NCBI GenBank assembly: GCA_016184205.1
Contig: JACPDD010000010.1
Location: 3,679-21,835 of the forward strand
Direction: 5' to 3'
DNA from: Candidatus Levyibacteriota bacterium
GTDB taxonomy: Bacteria > Patescibacteriota > Microgenomatia > Levybacterales > UBA12049
Length of the DNA stretch: 18,157 nt
In this document: positions 1 to 7,178 of the stretch, one piece after another
Layout of the letters: each line of letters opens with the position of its first letter
Numbering within the stretch: the first letter of the stretch is position 1
Notes under the pieces: generated by a model
What the model was told of the DNA's origin: nothing
Database searches by the model: none
The model's input: the letters and a program-made list of their open reading frames with translations, nothing else
Program-made: the position numbers and the translations under genes

Positions 1-333
1 GACGGGGGCTTCTGGTTTTCCTCCTCCTCCAAACAATCGGCCGAAAAGTCCCCTTCCTGGCTTTGGCGCTTGCGTAGAAACTTCCGCTCGCGCAGCGTCT
101 ACCAAGTCTTGCGGCAAACCTCCATCTCCTGTTGGGCGCTGGGCATCTCCTGACACTGTTCCAGGAGTAGTTATTTCTCCTGCGGGTATCTGACTTTCCG
201 GATGGGATCCCAAAGGAGCCCCAAGGAAACCCGTTGCAACATTTGCGGCTGGAGGAGGCGTACCTCCCAGAAAGCCCGGCTTTCCTCCTGTTGGGGTTAC
301 TGGCGAGACTTCTCCTACATCTGGTCCTGGCAT
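1..333 (-). CDS. Pro/Gly-rich protein of unknown function, N-terminal 111 residues (runs off the left edge)
   Basis: Reading the minus strand from the ATG at 333 gives an open frame of 111 codons to the window edge with no stop. The product begins MPGPDVGEVSPVTPTGG and is rich in Pro, Gly, Ala and Thr, so this part is probably disordered. A Gly-rich stretch (FGRLFGGGGK) lies near the truncated end. No signal peptide, membrane segment or known domain is visible in this part. Codon use is normal and the frame is uninterrupted, so it is more credible than the 61-residue frame lying antisense to it. A consensus -35 hexamer TTGACA lies at 379-374 on this strand, next to a hairpin, but no good -10 follows at the right distance. 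The 899-residue protein at 13699-16398 also has a Pro-rich N-terminus, but the sequences are not alike. Function unknown. Confidence 0.6.
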   Translation of the reverse strand, partial: MPGPDVGEVSPVTPTGGKPGFLGGTPPPAANVATGFLGAPLGSHPESQIPAGEITTPGTVSGDAQRPTGDGGLPQDLVDAARAEVSTQAPKPGRGLFGRLFGGGGKPEAPV

Positions 334-375
334 AATATTTTCTTTAAATCATCATTTCATCTTAACACTCATTTG

Positions 376-394
376 TCAACCCGCTGAGCGGGTT
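376..394. repeat. GC-rich palindrome next to TTGAC
   Basis: Arms AACCCGC (378-384) and GCGGGTT (388-394) form a perfect 7-bp stem with a 3-base loop. Read on the minus strand the hairpin is followed at once by TTGACA. The same arrangement (hairpin, then TTGAC) occurs on the plus strand at 10465-10488 and 11943-11979. No T-run follows on either strand, so it is not an obvious terminator. Confidence 0.55.
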
Positions 395-402
395 CAAGCA
401 CT

Positions 403-420
403 CTCAGCATATGCTAAGAT
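403..420 (+). promoter_or_regulatory. Palindrome and possible -10 before the amidase gene
   Basis: AGCATATGCT (406-415) is a perfect 10-base palindrome. It extends to a near-perfect 16-base one (403-418). It overlaps TAAGAT (415-420), a possible -10 box 10 bases before the ATG at 431. A dyad over a -10 box would suit a repressor site. No good -35 is seen. Low confidence as a functional operator. Confidence 0.35.
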
Positions 421-430
421 AAAATCATAA

Positions 431-1876
431 ATGGAGCAACAAGTAGCACAGCAAACGCCAGCTGAAAAGGTAAGTGCTTCGGATTTGATTAACAGAATCG
501 TAACAGACTACGGCTCAAAAGATAAAGACAGAGCTCCAAGACTCCTTGATAGCATTGCAGGACTTTTGGAAATGGGTAAAGCTTCAGGGCCAAATACTTC
601 TGCTCTTTTAAAAAAGATTGGGGAAGATGCTGAAATACGCGCCGCAGTAATTGATCGGCTTGTTAGAGAATACAGCCCTGATAAATATGAAAAAACAGAA
701 GTGAACATAAAACTTGCACGCTTGATTGGAATGGATACTGATTCCCTGCAAAATACTAAAAATTTAATTAAATTCATTGAGCATGAGCGTAAAAAACAAC
801 AGCAAAAAAGAAAAATCCGCATAGACTTGGGAAAAAAAGCAAGAGAAGCATTGGTAATAGGTGTACTAAGTATTGCCGCCGGTCCCTCATTTATAGCAAT
901 TAACGCAAAAACATTACCTACGCCTGCTGAGGCAAAGACTATACCTGCTGCAACCATGCCTGTTACAGAAGAATCCATAGGAATTATCCAAGAAAACCAA
1001 GGAAACATCATAGAAACTGAAGCAAGAATCAGTTTGCCTTCAAAAGAACAGCGGATACTTTATCCGAAGGAGCTAACAGATAGTGAAGTTACGCCTTGGA
1101 TAGGGCAACTTCGCAACTCCCACGACTCGGTTCTAATAGAAGCGCTCTTCACTAAAGAGTTGGCTTCGATGAGTAGTGAGAAAAGAGAAGAAACTATGCA
1201 GGCAATTGCCAAAGCATCTGTACAAGCTTTAATTGAACATTATGGAAACTCTCCTACAATAGTTGGCATTGACCCTGGACACGGAGGAACAGATATCGGC
1301 TCCTCTGCAAGAACCCCGGACGGAACTATACTTCTTGAAAAAGATCTCACTTGGCAACTTGCCCTAATGGTTTCTGAAGAGATTTACTCCCAATCTAAAG
1401 GAGGGTATTTTGGTGTAATGCTCCGGCCTCAATATCCCGTTGATGAGGATTTAGATAAAGATGGCACTATATCTGCAATTGAAAGACTGCAAAAAAGAAA
1501 AGCTCTTTTACGTGAAACTCAAAAACGATTAGGAGAAGCTTTCCCTGAGATAGTTGATGGGAATATTGTCTATTTGTCTTTACATTTTAATGACTATCCG
1601 GACCAAACTTTAAAAGGCACTGAAACCTTTTGGCCAAATGACGTTGCAGTTAATAGCGAAAAACATCGTTTGTCAAGTAAGCTTTTAGCACAGGCAGTTC
1701 AAGAAAAAATTGTTGCCGCAATAATAAAAACGGGTTATGCTGTTGGGAATTTGGGAGCAAAAGAAGATCCCGACAGAAGACCGACAGGAGCAAATTCCGA
1801 TCCTATATTTGGTCCATATATTGCACTTGGCTCTCCTAAACTGGATAGACATCTAAAACAGGGCGGAAAAAACTAA
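431..1876 (+). CDS. Membrane-anchored N-acetylmuramoyl-L-alanine amidase (Amidase_3)
   Basis: This is a zinc amidase that cleaves the bond between MurNAc and the stem peptide. Amidase_3 signatures are clear: DPGHGG at 281-286 (Zn ligand His284), Glu303 in LLEKDL, and SLHFN at 383-387 (His385). The N-terminal 135 residues are helical and charged with no signal peptide. One membrane segment follows at about 139-158, then a linker and the catalytic domain from about 275. Two things are odd. Residues 340-351 form a textbook EF-hand calcium loop (DxDxDGxISxxE) where ordinary family members have a short Ser/Arg segment. Also, the usual C-terminal LVExGFxSN-type motif with the catalytic Glu is not evident; the protein ends in GSPKLDRHLKQGGKN. 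The product is 481 residues, long for the family because of the N-terminal part. There is no Shine-Dalgarno; a possible -10 lies 10 bases upstream. It heads the envelope block that runs to 5901. Confidence 0.88.
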   Translation: MEQQVAQQTPAEKVSASDLINRIVTDYGSKDKDRAPRLLDSIAGLLEMGKASGPNTSALLKKIGEDAEIRAAVIDRLVREYSPDKYEKTEVNIKLARLIGMDTDSLQNTKNLIKFIEHERKKQQQKRKIRIDLGKKAREALVIGVLSIAAGPSFIAINAKTLPTPAEAKTIPAATMPVTEESIGIIQENQGNIIETEARISLPSKEQRILYPKELTDSEVTPWIGQLRNSHDSVLIEALFTKELASMSSEKREETMQAIAKASVQALIEHYGNSPTIVGIDPGHGGTDIGSSARTPDGTILLEKDLTWQLALMVSEEIYSQSKGGYFGVMLRPQYPVDEDLDKDGTISAIERLQKRKALLRETQKRLGEAFPEIVDGNIVYLSLHFNDYPDQTLKGTETFWPNDVAVNSEKHRLSSKLLAQAVQEKIVAAIIKTGYAVGNLGAKEDPDRRPTGANSDPIFGPYIALGSPKLDRHLKQGGKN

Positions 1877-1878
1877 TT

Positions 1879-1887
1879 TGCTATAAT
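1879..1887 (+). promoter_or_regulatory. Extended -10 promoter for the SpoIID-like gene
   Basis: TGCTATAAT is a perfect extended -10 (TGnTATAAT). Only 9 bases separate it from the ATG at 1897. Transcription normally begins 6-9 bases past the -10, so the mRNA would start at or just before the ATG. No Shine-Dalgarno precedes the gene. Confidence 0.7.
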
Positions 1888-1896
1888 AAAAGCTCT

Positions 1897-3630
1897 ATGC
1901 AAAAGCTGTTGTTCCTTATTTTCTCTAGCCTCTTTTTAGCCCTAATAATCTTTTTAAATGTATTTATCCCAACACTTGCGCAAAACGATAAATGCGCTAA
2001 TCCATCGGCTTTGGATTTGATAGATATACAAAGCTGTCTTGATAATTTAAGCCGTGCGCGCGATCAGTCTGTTGCAGCAACTGCAGGCGTTCAAAAACAA
2101 GTTGACGGAATAAAATCACGTGTCTTATTTATTGAAAATGATCTTGTTGCAAAACAAAAAAATATTGAAGACGGCTATGTAAAACTTGAAAAACAAACTC
2201 AAATTTTAAACAACGCAATAAGAAATTACTACATAAGCACTTATCATAACTCTCCTTTTCTTATATTTCTTTCTGCCGAGTCCGCATCTCAAATAACTCA
2301 GCTATTAGCGTATCAGCAAGCAACTACAAACAGGGACAAGGCAATAATTACCAACATTGCATCCACAATTCAAACTCTTCAAATCTTAAAAGAAGAACTT
2401 GAAAGGGAAAAGATAGAACTTGCTGCTGTTAAAATAAAATTGGATAAGGTAGTTGCAGATTCAAGAGCTTACCAAGCAGTCCTTTCAAGTCAAATCGCCC
2501 AGCTTTCGGCAAGACAACAGCAAATCTTAGCCCAAAGACTTTCAAGTCTTGGTATCCCATTATTTGCTAGCGCCGCAGGAAGCTGTTCAAGTGATTTAAC
2601 TAATGGGAAAGTAGCAGGATTTAGTGGTGGGTTCGGACTCTTCACTTACGGTGTCCCAAACAGAGTAGGGCTAAATCAATATGGAGCTTTTGGAAGAGCA
2701 AAATCAGGACAAAACTATACTCAAATCCTGGAAGCTTATTATAGTTACGATTCAATTGCCGGCGTAGACCAAGGAATTCAAATTCACGTTTCCGGAAACG
2801 GCATTGACTGGACAGGCTCTTTGGAAGATTATGTAAAACGCATCTATGAAGTTCCAGATTCGTGGGGAGATCAAGGAGGAATGGAGGCGATAAAAGCCCA
2901 AGCAATTGCAGCACGCTCTTATGTTCTTGCCTATACCAACAATGGACAAGGCTCTATTTGCCCAACAGAACAATGCCAAGTATTTCAGACTGGTGAAAAG
3001 GGTGGAAACTGGAGTGCTGCGGTAAACCAGACTGCAGGACAAGTAATGATACAAGGGGGAAACCCTATTAAAGCATGGTTTAGTTCAACTCACGGAGGAT
3101 ATACTCATTCATCGGGAGATATTGGATGGAATGGGACTTCATGGACTAAAAATGCACAAGATACTTCAAGCTCTGCCTCAAGTTTTGCAGATTTAAAGAA
3201 CAACGCATATGACAAGGACTCTCCTTGGTTTTACTGCAATTGGGGATCAAGAAGTCAATACGGCGGCACAGCTTGGCTTACTCAATCGGAAATGGCAGAT
3301 ATTGTAAACGTTGTTAAGCTTGCTTCAGTTGATTCAACAGTAAATGAACACTTATATCAAACCGATAAGCCTAATCCAGCAGGAACTGACACCTGGGACA
3401 GCGCAAGAGTAAAACAAGAGTTAGAGAATAAAGGAATAACACCATTCAATTCAGTCTCCGGGATAAATATGGATGTTGATTGGGGCAGCGGTAAGGTATC
3501 AACGGTTCACGTTAGCGGAAATGCGCCTGACCCTGCTTTTTCAGGTAGTTTCTTTAAAACATACTTTAATCTTAGGGCGCCTGCAAATATTCAAATTGTA
3601 GGTCCGTTGTATAATGTAGAGAGAAATTAA
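1897..3630 (+). CDS. Exported SpoIID/LytB-domain protein, probable peptidoglycan lytic transglycosylase
   Basis: A signal peptide (1-28, ending TLAQ) leads to a long helical, probably coiled-coil, stalk (about 50-215). A SpoIID-type domain follows. Landmarks: GLNQYGAFG (258-266, counterpart of the family's GHGVGMSQYGA), then EDYVKRIYEVPDSW with candidate catalytic Glu318, EAIKAQAIAARSY (330-342), paired cysteines Cys355 and Cys360, and FSSTHGGYT (395-403). In B. subtilis SpoIID the GHGVGMSQYGA element is at the C-terminus; here it comes first, a permuted order I recall from actinobacterial relatives. The His-Gly of that element is replaced (VPNRVG), so activity may differ. SpoIID cleaves glycan strands from which stem peptides have been removed, so an amidase gene just upstream makes functional sense. 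A short C-terminal domain of about 100 residues is unrecognised. It starts 20 bases after the amidase stop with its own extended -10. Confidence 0.85.
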   Translation: MQKLLFLIFSSLFLALIIFLNVFIPTLAQNDKCANPSALDLIDIQSCLDNLSRARDQSVAATAGVQKQVDGIKSRVLFIENDLVAKQKNIEDGYVKLEKQTQILNNAIRNYYISTYHNSPFLIFLSAESASQITQLLAYQQATTNRDKAIITNIASTIQTLQILKEELEREKIELAAVKIKLDKVVADSRAYQAVLSSQIAQLSARQQQILAQRLSSLGIPLFASAAGSCSSDLTNGKVAGFSGGFGLFTYGVPNRVGLNQYGAFGRAKSGQNYTQILEAYYSYDSIAGVDQGIQIHVSGNGIDWTGSLEDYVKRIYEVPDSWGDQGGMEAIKAQAIAARSYVLAYTNNGQGSICPTEQCQVFQTGEKGGNWSAAVNQTAGQVMIQGGNPIKAWFSSTHGGYTHSSGDIGWNGTSWTKNAQDTSSSASSFADLKNNAYDKDSPWFYCNWGSRSQYGGTAWLTQSEMADIVNVVKLASVDSTVNEHLYQTDKPNPAGTDTWDSARVKQELENKGITPFNSVSGINMDVDWGSGKVSTVHVSGNAPDPAFSGSFFKTYFNLRAPANIQIVGPLYNVERN

Positions 3631-3632
3631 GC

Positions 3633-4274
3633 ATGGCTGATATATTCGTGGCGCATAATTATTCAAAGAAAGAGGAAGAGTCTGTTGTTAGAGAAAATCC
3701 TAATCAGCCTGAGAAGGCCAAACATCACGTTCATTTATTCTCTACTTTCTGCACAAATCCGGATGATATTCGCTTTGAAAATCAAAAAGAAGGGGAAGAA
3801 ATACTTCTCTTTTTAAGAAGACATTTTATTACCAATATCTCCTGGATATTTATATCTATTCTCCTTGTCCTTATTCCTTCGGTCATACCATTTTTCCTAC
3901 CCATACTCAACATGGACCTTTCTTTTGTTCCCGCAGGGCTTTTGGCAATACTTATTCCTTTTTATTATCTTGGAATATTTTCCTACATATTGGTGAATTT
4001 TATGACATGGTTTTATAATATCTTTATTGTCACCAAGGAAAGAGTTGTGGACATTGACTATTCGCATACTGTAATTCACAATGTTTCAGAAACCAAGACA
4101 AGCCATCTACAGGATGCAAGCTATTCTCAAACAGGATTTATAAGCTCCATTTTCAACTACGGCAATGTTTTTGTTCAGACTGCAGGGACTGAAGTAAATT
4201 TTGAAGCACTTGCAGCACCCAGTCCAAGAAAAGCAGTAGAAATTATTGCAAGTCTCATTGGAGCAAAAAAATAA
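3633..4274 (+). CDS. Two-TM membrane protein with a bacterial PH (bPH2/YdbS-like) domain
   Basis: This 213-residue protein has a polar N-terminal tail (1-60), two hydrophobic segments (about 69-90 and 100-127) and a C-terminal cytoplasmic domain. Residues 128-210 follow the bPH2 pattern: FIVTKERVVDID, then a polar strand, LQDASYSQTGF, a Gly-containing NYGNVFVQTAG strand pair, and a C-terminal PSPRKAVEIIASLI helix. Such proteins are common small envelope proteins whose ligand is mostly unknown. The gene starts 2 bases after the SpoIID-like stop, and its own stop overlaps the next start, so it is translated from the same mRNA. A GAGAG sequence lies about 10 bases before the ATG, which suggests Shine-Dalgarno use inside the operon. 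The exact role is not known. Confidence 0.72.
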   Translation: MADIFVAHNYSKKEEESVVRENPNQPEKAKHHVHLFSTFCTNPDDIRFENQKEGEEILLFLRRHFITNISWIFISILLVLIPSVIPFFLPILNMDLSFVPAGLLAILIPFYYLGIFSYILVNFMTWFYNIFIVTKERVVDIDYSHTVIHNVSETKTSHLQDASYSQTGFISSIFNYGNVFVQTAGTEVNFEALAAPSPRKAVEIIASLIGAKK

Positions 4275-4480
4275 TGGATGTAATAGAGCTCATCGTAAAA
4301 ATACTAATGCTTGTTTTAATTGCTTGTTATATAGTTTTTACACTTGTTGTTTTCAATCAAGTTCTGGTTATGAATAGGATTGTTACGCTAAATCATGCTT
4401 CCGGTTTTCTTAAAACTGCAGCTGTCTTTCATATTTTACTTGCTATTTCGCTTTTTGTCGCGGCTCTTGTTATACTATAA
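4274..4480 (+). CDS. Small two-TM membrane protein of unknown function
   Basis: The 68-residue product has a hydrophobic segment at about 5-30, a short polar turn (VLVMNRIVTLNHASG) and a second hydrophobic segment at about 44-68, which makes a helical hairpin. The start codon overlaps the preceding stop by one base (TAATG). GGAG at 4260-4263 is placed as a Shine-Dalgarno, so translational coupling with the PH-domain gene is likely. It resembles the short membrane families of unknown function common in Patescibacteria (DUF5657-like), but I cannot confirm the family. Context suggests an envelope role with the PH-domain protein. Confidence 0.65.
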   Translation: MDVIELIVKILMLVLIACYIVFTLVVFNQVLVMNRIVTLNHASGFLKTAAVFHILLAISLFVAALVIL

Positions 4481-4481
4481 T
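4455..4481 (+). promoter_or_regulatory. Promoter inside the end of the small membrane gene
   Basis: TATAAT (4476-4481) lies 7 bases before the ATG at 4489. A weak -35, TTGTCG (4455-4460), stands 15 bases upstream of it. The -10 overlaps the stop codon region of the preceding gene. It would start a leaderless mRNA for the PP2C-like/LytR_C gene. Confidence 0.6.
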
Positions 4482-4488
4482 CAAGACA

Positions 4489-5901
4489 ATGGGAACTGTA
4501 GTTTTTAGCAAAATTGCGGCCACTCCAACAGAGACTGCATGGTCTCAAGCATACAGTGCAGGAAAGCTATTTACAGTTTTATCCCTGAAAGAAGATTCAG
4601 CAAAGAATTTGCCAGAAGGCGAGAATCCGCCATCTGGCGGATCGCTTAAAGCAATTGGCAAAAATATCCTAGATACTCTTGAAACCGAATTTTTTTCTTT
4701 GGAAGAAAAAAATCTTGAGTCAATAAAAGGAGCTGTAGGGCAAGCGTTGAAGGGAATACCACAAGAGGCTCAATTTTCTTTTATAACTGCGGTTGTCTCA
4801 GAGAACATTTTATATTCCTGCATAGTTGGAAAGGGAGAAGTTTTTATTAAACGCGGCGATAAATTCGGCTACGTTTTGCAGTCTGAGAGCGATTCCAAGG
4901 AAATCTCATCAGCCTCTGGTTTTTTAGAAAATAGGGATTTAATAATCCTTGCAACGGAAGGTTTTACAAAAACTGTTTCTAAAGAACACTTGAGCGAATC
5001 TTTGGACCACCTGCCTCCGGCGGAAATTGCAGAAAACTTAGCACCAAAAGTTCATGAGGGAGATGAAGCAGGAGCAGCAGCGATAATATTGTCCTATAAG
5101 GAAGAGGCAGAAGCACATGATGCTGTGGCGGAAGAAGAAGGGGCGGAAATAAACACTATATCCCAGGATGCGGATATTGAAAAAACTAATGAAGAGTTAG
5201 AAAGCAAAAAGATTAACCCCATTGGCTTTATATTTCCTCTTTTTGCAGGAGTTAAAAATCTAATTCCCGCAAGGCTCAGCCATTCTAAAAAAGTTTATTT
5301 GACAATTGTAGCGCTTGTCCTTCTTGTGCTTGTTGCAAGTGTGCTATTGGGAATAAAAAAACAAAATGATGCAAAAATAGAATCAGCGTTTAACTCTATA
5401 TACCCTCAGGCGCAAAAGAACTTTGATGAAGGAGAGAGCTTGAAGGATTTGAATACAAGCCTGGCAATAGACAGCTTCAACCAAGCCAAGAAAATTCTTG
5501 AAGAAAATATTGATAAATTTCCGAAAAATTCAAAACAGGCAAAGCAAGTCAATGACTTGCTTTCAAAAGTTAACAAGGAGATAAAAGATATTTCACCCTC
5601 CGCTGGAACTAAAAATTTAGACAGAAGTAAAATTACCATAAGCGTGCAGAATGGAAGCGGAGTAGAAGGTGCGGCAGGGACAGCTTCAGATTTTTTGGAA
5701 GAAAAAGGGTACAAAGTAAGTTCCAAAGCAAATGCGGATAACTACAACTACGAGGGCTCAACAATAAAAGTTAAGAAGACAATAGAAAATTATCTAGATA
5801 TGCTTAAAAAAGACTTGGGTGAAAAGTACAAGGTGAGCACTGCATCTTCAGATTTATCTTCCGGTTCCCCCACCGACGCAGTAGTAATTATTGGAAAATA
5901 A
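4489..5901 (+). CDS. PP2C-like (probably pseudo-phosphatase) domain - TM - LytR_C fusion
   Basis: The 470-residue product has three parts. Residues 1-205 follow the strand order of a PP2C/SpoIIE-type Ser/Thr phosphatase: GKLFTVLSL, a long helix, FSFITAVVSENILYSCIVGKGEVFIKRGD, then LENRDLIILATEGFTKTV. The metal-binding motifs are degraded: DGxGG is missing, GDS is replaced by GKG, and TDG by TEG. It may therefore sense or bind and not catalyse. After an acidic linker there is one membrane segment (about 269-288), then a helical stretch and a C-terminal LytR_C-like domain (about 381-470: ISVQNGSGVEGAAGTASDFL, KGYKV, DAVVIIG), which is likely extracytoplasmic. LytR_C occurs at the end of wall-polymer ligases, so a cytoplasm-to-wall signalling role fits. 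An imperfectly explained hairpin insertion lies at codons 46-52. The gene ends flush against the convergent gene at 5902. Confidence 0.72.
   Translation: MGTVVFSKIAATPTETAWSQAYSAGKLFTVLSLKEDSAKNLPEGENPPSGGSLKAIGKNILDTLETEFFSLEEKNLESIKGAVGQALKGIPQEAQFSFITAVVSENILYSCIVGKGEVFIKRGDKFGYVLQSESDSKEISSASGFLENRDLIILATEGFTKTVSKEHLSESLDHLPPAEIAENLAPKVHEGDEAGAAAIILSYKEEAEAHDAVAEEEGAEINTISQDADIEKTNEELESKKINPIGFIFPLFAGVKNLIPARLSHSKKVYLTIVALVLLVLVASVLLGIKKQNDAKIESAFNSIYPQAQKNFDEGESLKDLNTSLAIDSFNQAKKILEENIDKFPKNSKQAKQVNDLLSKVNKEIKDISPSAGTKNLDRSKITISVQNGSGVEGAAGTASDFLEEKGYKVSSKANADNYNYEGSTIKVKKTIENYLDMLKKDLGEKYKVSTASSDLSSGSPTDAVVIIGK
4625..4642. repeat. In-frame hairpin repeat in the PP2C-like gene
   Basis: ATCCGCC (4625-4631) and GGCGGAT (4636-4642) are perfect inverted arms around a 4-base loop. 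The element encodes ENPPSGGS, a loop-like insertion between two predicted structural elements. The form resembles short palindromic repeats that spread through many genomes. Confidence 0.45.
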
Positions 5902-6621
5902 CTATCCTATCCCTGGACCATCAACTGGAGGAATATAGGGGAGATTGTTTCGAGTATAATAAAACTTTCTTGGATTATTGAAGGCCTTCCCCAATACTTC
6001 CTCCTGTCTCGCAGGATTATTTGACCATTGATTAAATCCCAATCTAATATCGCCCCGAGACTTTCTAATAACAATTGTGCCTTGATAATCGCAACCGATA
6101 ACGATTACTCTGGATTCATATGTCCATTCAGAGTAAAAATCTTTAGAATTAGACATTGAAAACCTACTAGGTCTATCGTCTACGATCGCTCTTTCCCAAC
6201 TTCCTCCACTCCAGATTAAGCTCAATCCAGCTAAATCTTCTATAAATGATGATGCAGAAGAACCACCTCTTGCTTTATAGAACCTTCTATTATGAATATT
6301 ACTAGCTATATTTAACTCATCGTCATATCCTTTGATAGGCTCCAGTCTTATAACTCCATTTACAACGTACGTTCCCGCAACTATAGATGCTACTTCATTG
6401 GCTAATTTAGGGAATTCGCTTTGTTGCCAAAGATCTCCAGTTCTCTTTTTTCTTTCTTCTGTTGTTTTCAAAATCCTGGCTTCCTCCTGCCGTCTAATAA
6501 TAACTCTTCTTCTATTTTCCTCTACCTGACGCCTAGCACTTCTCTCCTGTTCTTCAGCAGCTCTCCTAGCCGCTTCTCCTGCTGTTTGCATTTGTTGTCG
6601 CAATCTTTCTAAAAATCCCAT
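5902..6621 (-). CDS. Orphan protein: charged coiled coil plus unknown domain
   Basis: The 239-residue product begins with about 65 residues rich in Arg, Glu, Gln and Ala (ERLRQQMQTAGEAARRAAEE and on), which should form a coiled coil. The C-terminal two thirds are globular with many aromatic residues (for example SLIWSGGSWERAI, DFYSEWTYESRVIVIGCDYQGTIVI) and end in NNLPYIPPVDGPGIG. There is no signal peptide or membrane segment and I recognise no domain. Its stop codon directly abuts the stop of the plus-strand gene (5901/5902), with no room for a terminator. Its start is well supported by the strong promoter at 6633-6661, which would give a leader of only a few bases. Real gene, function unknown. 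Confidence 0.7.
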   Translation of the reverse strand: MGFLERLRQQMQTAGEAARRAAEEQERSARRQVEENRRRVIIRRQEEARILKTTEERKKRTGDLWQQSEFPKLANEVASIVAGTYVVNGVIRLEPIKGYDDELNIASNIHNRRFYKARGGSSASSFIEDLAGLSLIWSGGSWERAIVDDRPSRFSMSNSKDFYSEWTYESRVIVIGCDYQGTIVIRKSRGDIRLGFNQWSNNPARQEEVLGKAFNNPRKFYYTRNNLPYIPPVDGPGIG

Positions 6622-6632
6622 TTGTGGTCTGG

Positions 6633-6661
6633 ATTATACAACCTATGGTTAATTTTGGCAA
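6633..6661 (-). promoter_or_regulatory. Promoter of the orphan coiled-coil gene
   Basis: On the minus strand, TTGCCA (6661-6656), a 17-base spacer and a perfect TATAAT (6638-6633) stand 11 bases before the ATG at 6621. Expected leader: about 2-5 bases. Confidence 0.75.
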
Positions 6662-6676
6662 AAATTTAACCCAGTG

Positions 6677-6701
6677 TGATATTATTGGGGTACAATTGTA
6701 C
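6677..6701 (+). promoter_or_regulatory. smpB promoter region with a 12-base palindrome
   Basis: TGATATTAT (6677-6685) is an extended -10 of the TGnTATAAT type. Just downstream, GTACAATTGTAC (6690-6701) is a perfect 12-base palindrome that also contains TACAAT, a second possible -10. The dyad sits where a repressor could block initiation. Which -10 is used cannot be told from sequence. Confidence 0.45.
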
Positions 6702-6738
6702 TGAGCGGAGCCAAGCCTGACTTGGCGGAGTCGAAGTA
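6699..6738 (+). repeat. Palindromic repeat (CTGAGC...TCGAAG type) forming the smpB leader
   Basis: TACTGAGCGGAG (6699-6710) and CGGAGTCGAAGTA (6726-6738) are the ends of a dispersed CTGAGC...TCGAAG-type repeat. The centre carries its own hairpin, GCCAAG (6710-6715) and GCTTGGC-side arm CTTGGC (6721-6726), around 5 bases. The last base of the element is the A of the smpB ATG. A related element lies in inverse orientation inside the gene at 10533-10549. Confidence 0.5.
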
Positions 6739-7178
6739 TGAAAATAGCAAATAAAAAAGCTTTTTTTGATTACCAAATTACAGACCGGCTTGAAGCTGGA
6801 ATCAATCTTATTGGCGCTGAGGTTAAGGCTGTGAGGCTTGGTCATGCAGATTTGTCCGGAAGTTTTGTAAAAATAATAGGAAGCGAAGCATATCTTGTAA
6901 ATGCCAAAATCTTCCCTTATAAATACGCAGCACCGCAGGGTTATGATGAAAACCGCACCAGAAAACTCTTGCTTCACAAGAGCGAGATTATTGCTTTAAA
7001 AGGAAAAACCGATGGTTCAAATTTGAGCCTAGTTCCACTCTCTATTTATACTACAGACAGCTTCATAAAAGTTGAGCTCGGCCTAGCTCGCGGAAAAAAG
7101 GAATACCAAAAGAAAGAAGCCTTGAAAAAAAAGGATATTAAAAGAGAGCTTGAGCAAGACTTATCGGAAAGCCAATAA
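6738..7178 (+). CDS. smpB: SsrA-binding protein SmpB
   Basis: SmpB binds the tRNA-like domain of tmRNA and delivers it to ribosomes stalled on non-stop mRNA. The 146-residue product matches the family along its length: NKKAFFDYQITDRLEAGINL (5-24), GAEVKAVRLGHADLSGSFV (26-44), the RKLLLHKSEI segment (75-84), LVPLSIY (98-104), and the basic C-terminal tail GKKEYQKKEALKKKDIKRE (119-137) that enters the empty decoding centre. The usual YDKRE of the tail is YQKKE here. The start codon is the family-typical one; it lies at the end of a palindromic repeat and has no clear Shine-Dalgarno. The gene ends 31 bases before the 3' end of ssrA, which converges on it, with one terminator between them. Confidence 0.97.
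   Translation: MKIANKKAFFDYQITDRLEAGINLIGAEVKAVRLGHADLSGSFVKIIGSEAYLVNAKIFPYKYAAPQGYDENRTRKLLLHKSEIIALKGKTDGSNLSLVPLSIYTTDSFIKVELGLARGKKEYQKKEALKKKDIKRELEQDLSESQ

Noticed and set aside
202..387. Plus-strand open frame of 61 codons at the left end.
   Set aside because: It is antisense to the open Pro/Gly-rich frame at 1-333, has no promoter or ribosome site, and its composition is not protein-like.
508..1011. Minus-strand frame of 167 codons inside the amidase gene.
   Set aside because: It is a shadow of the well-supported plus-strand amidase gene; no promoter or family features.
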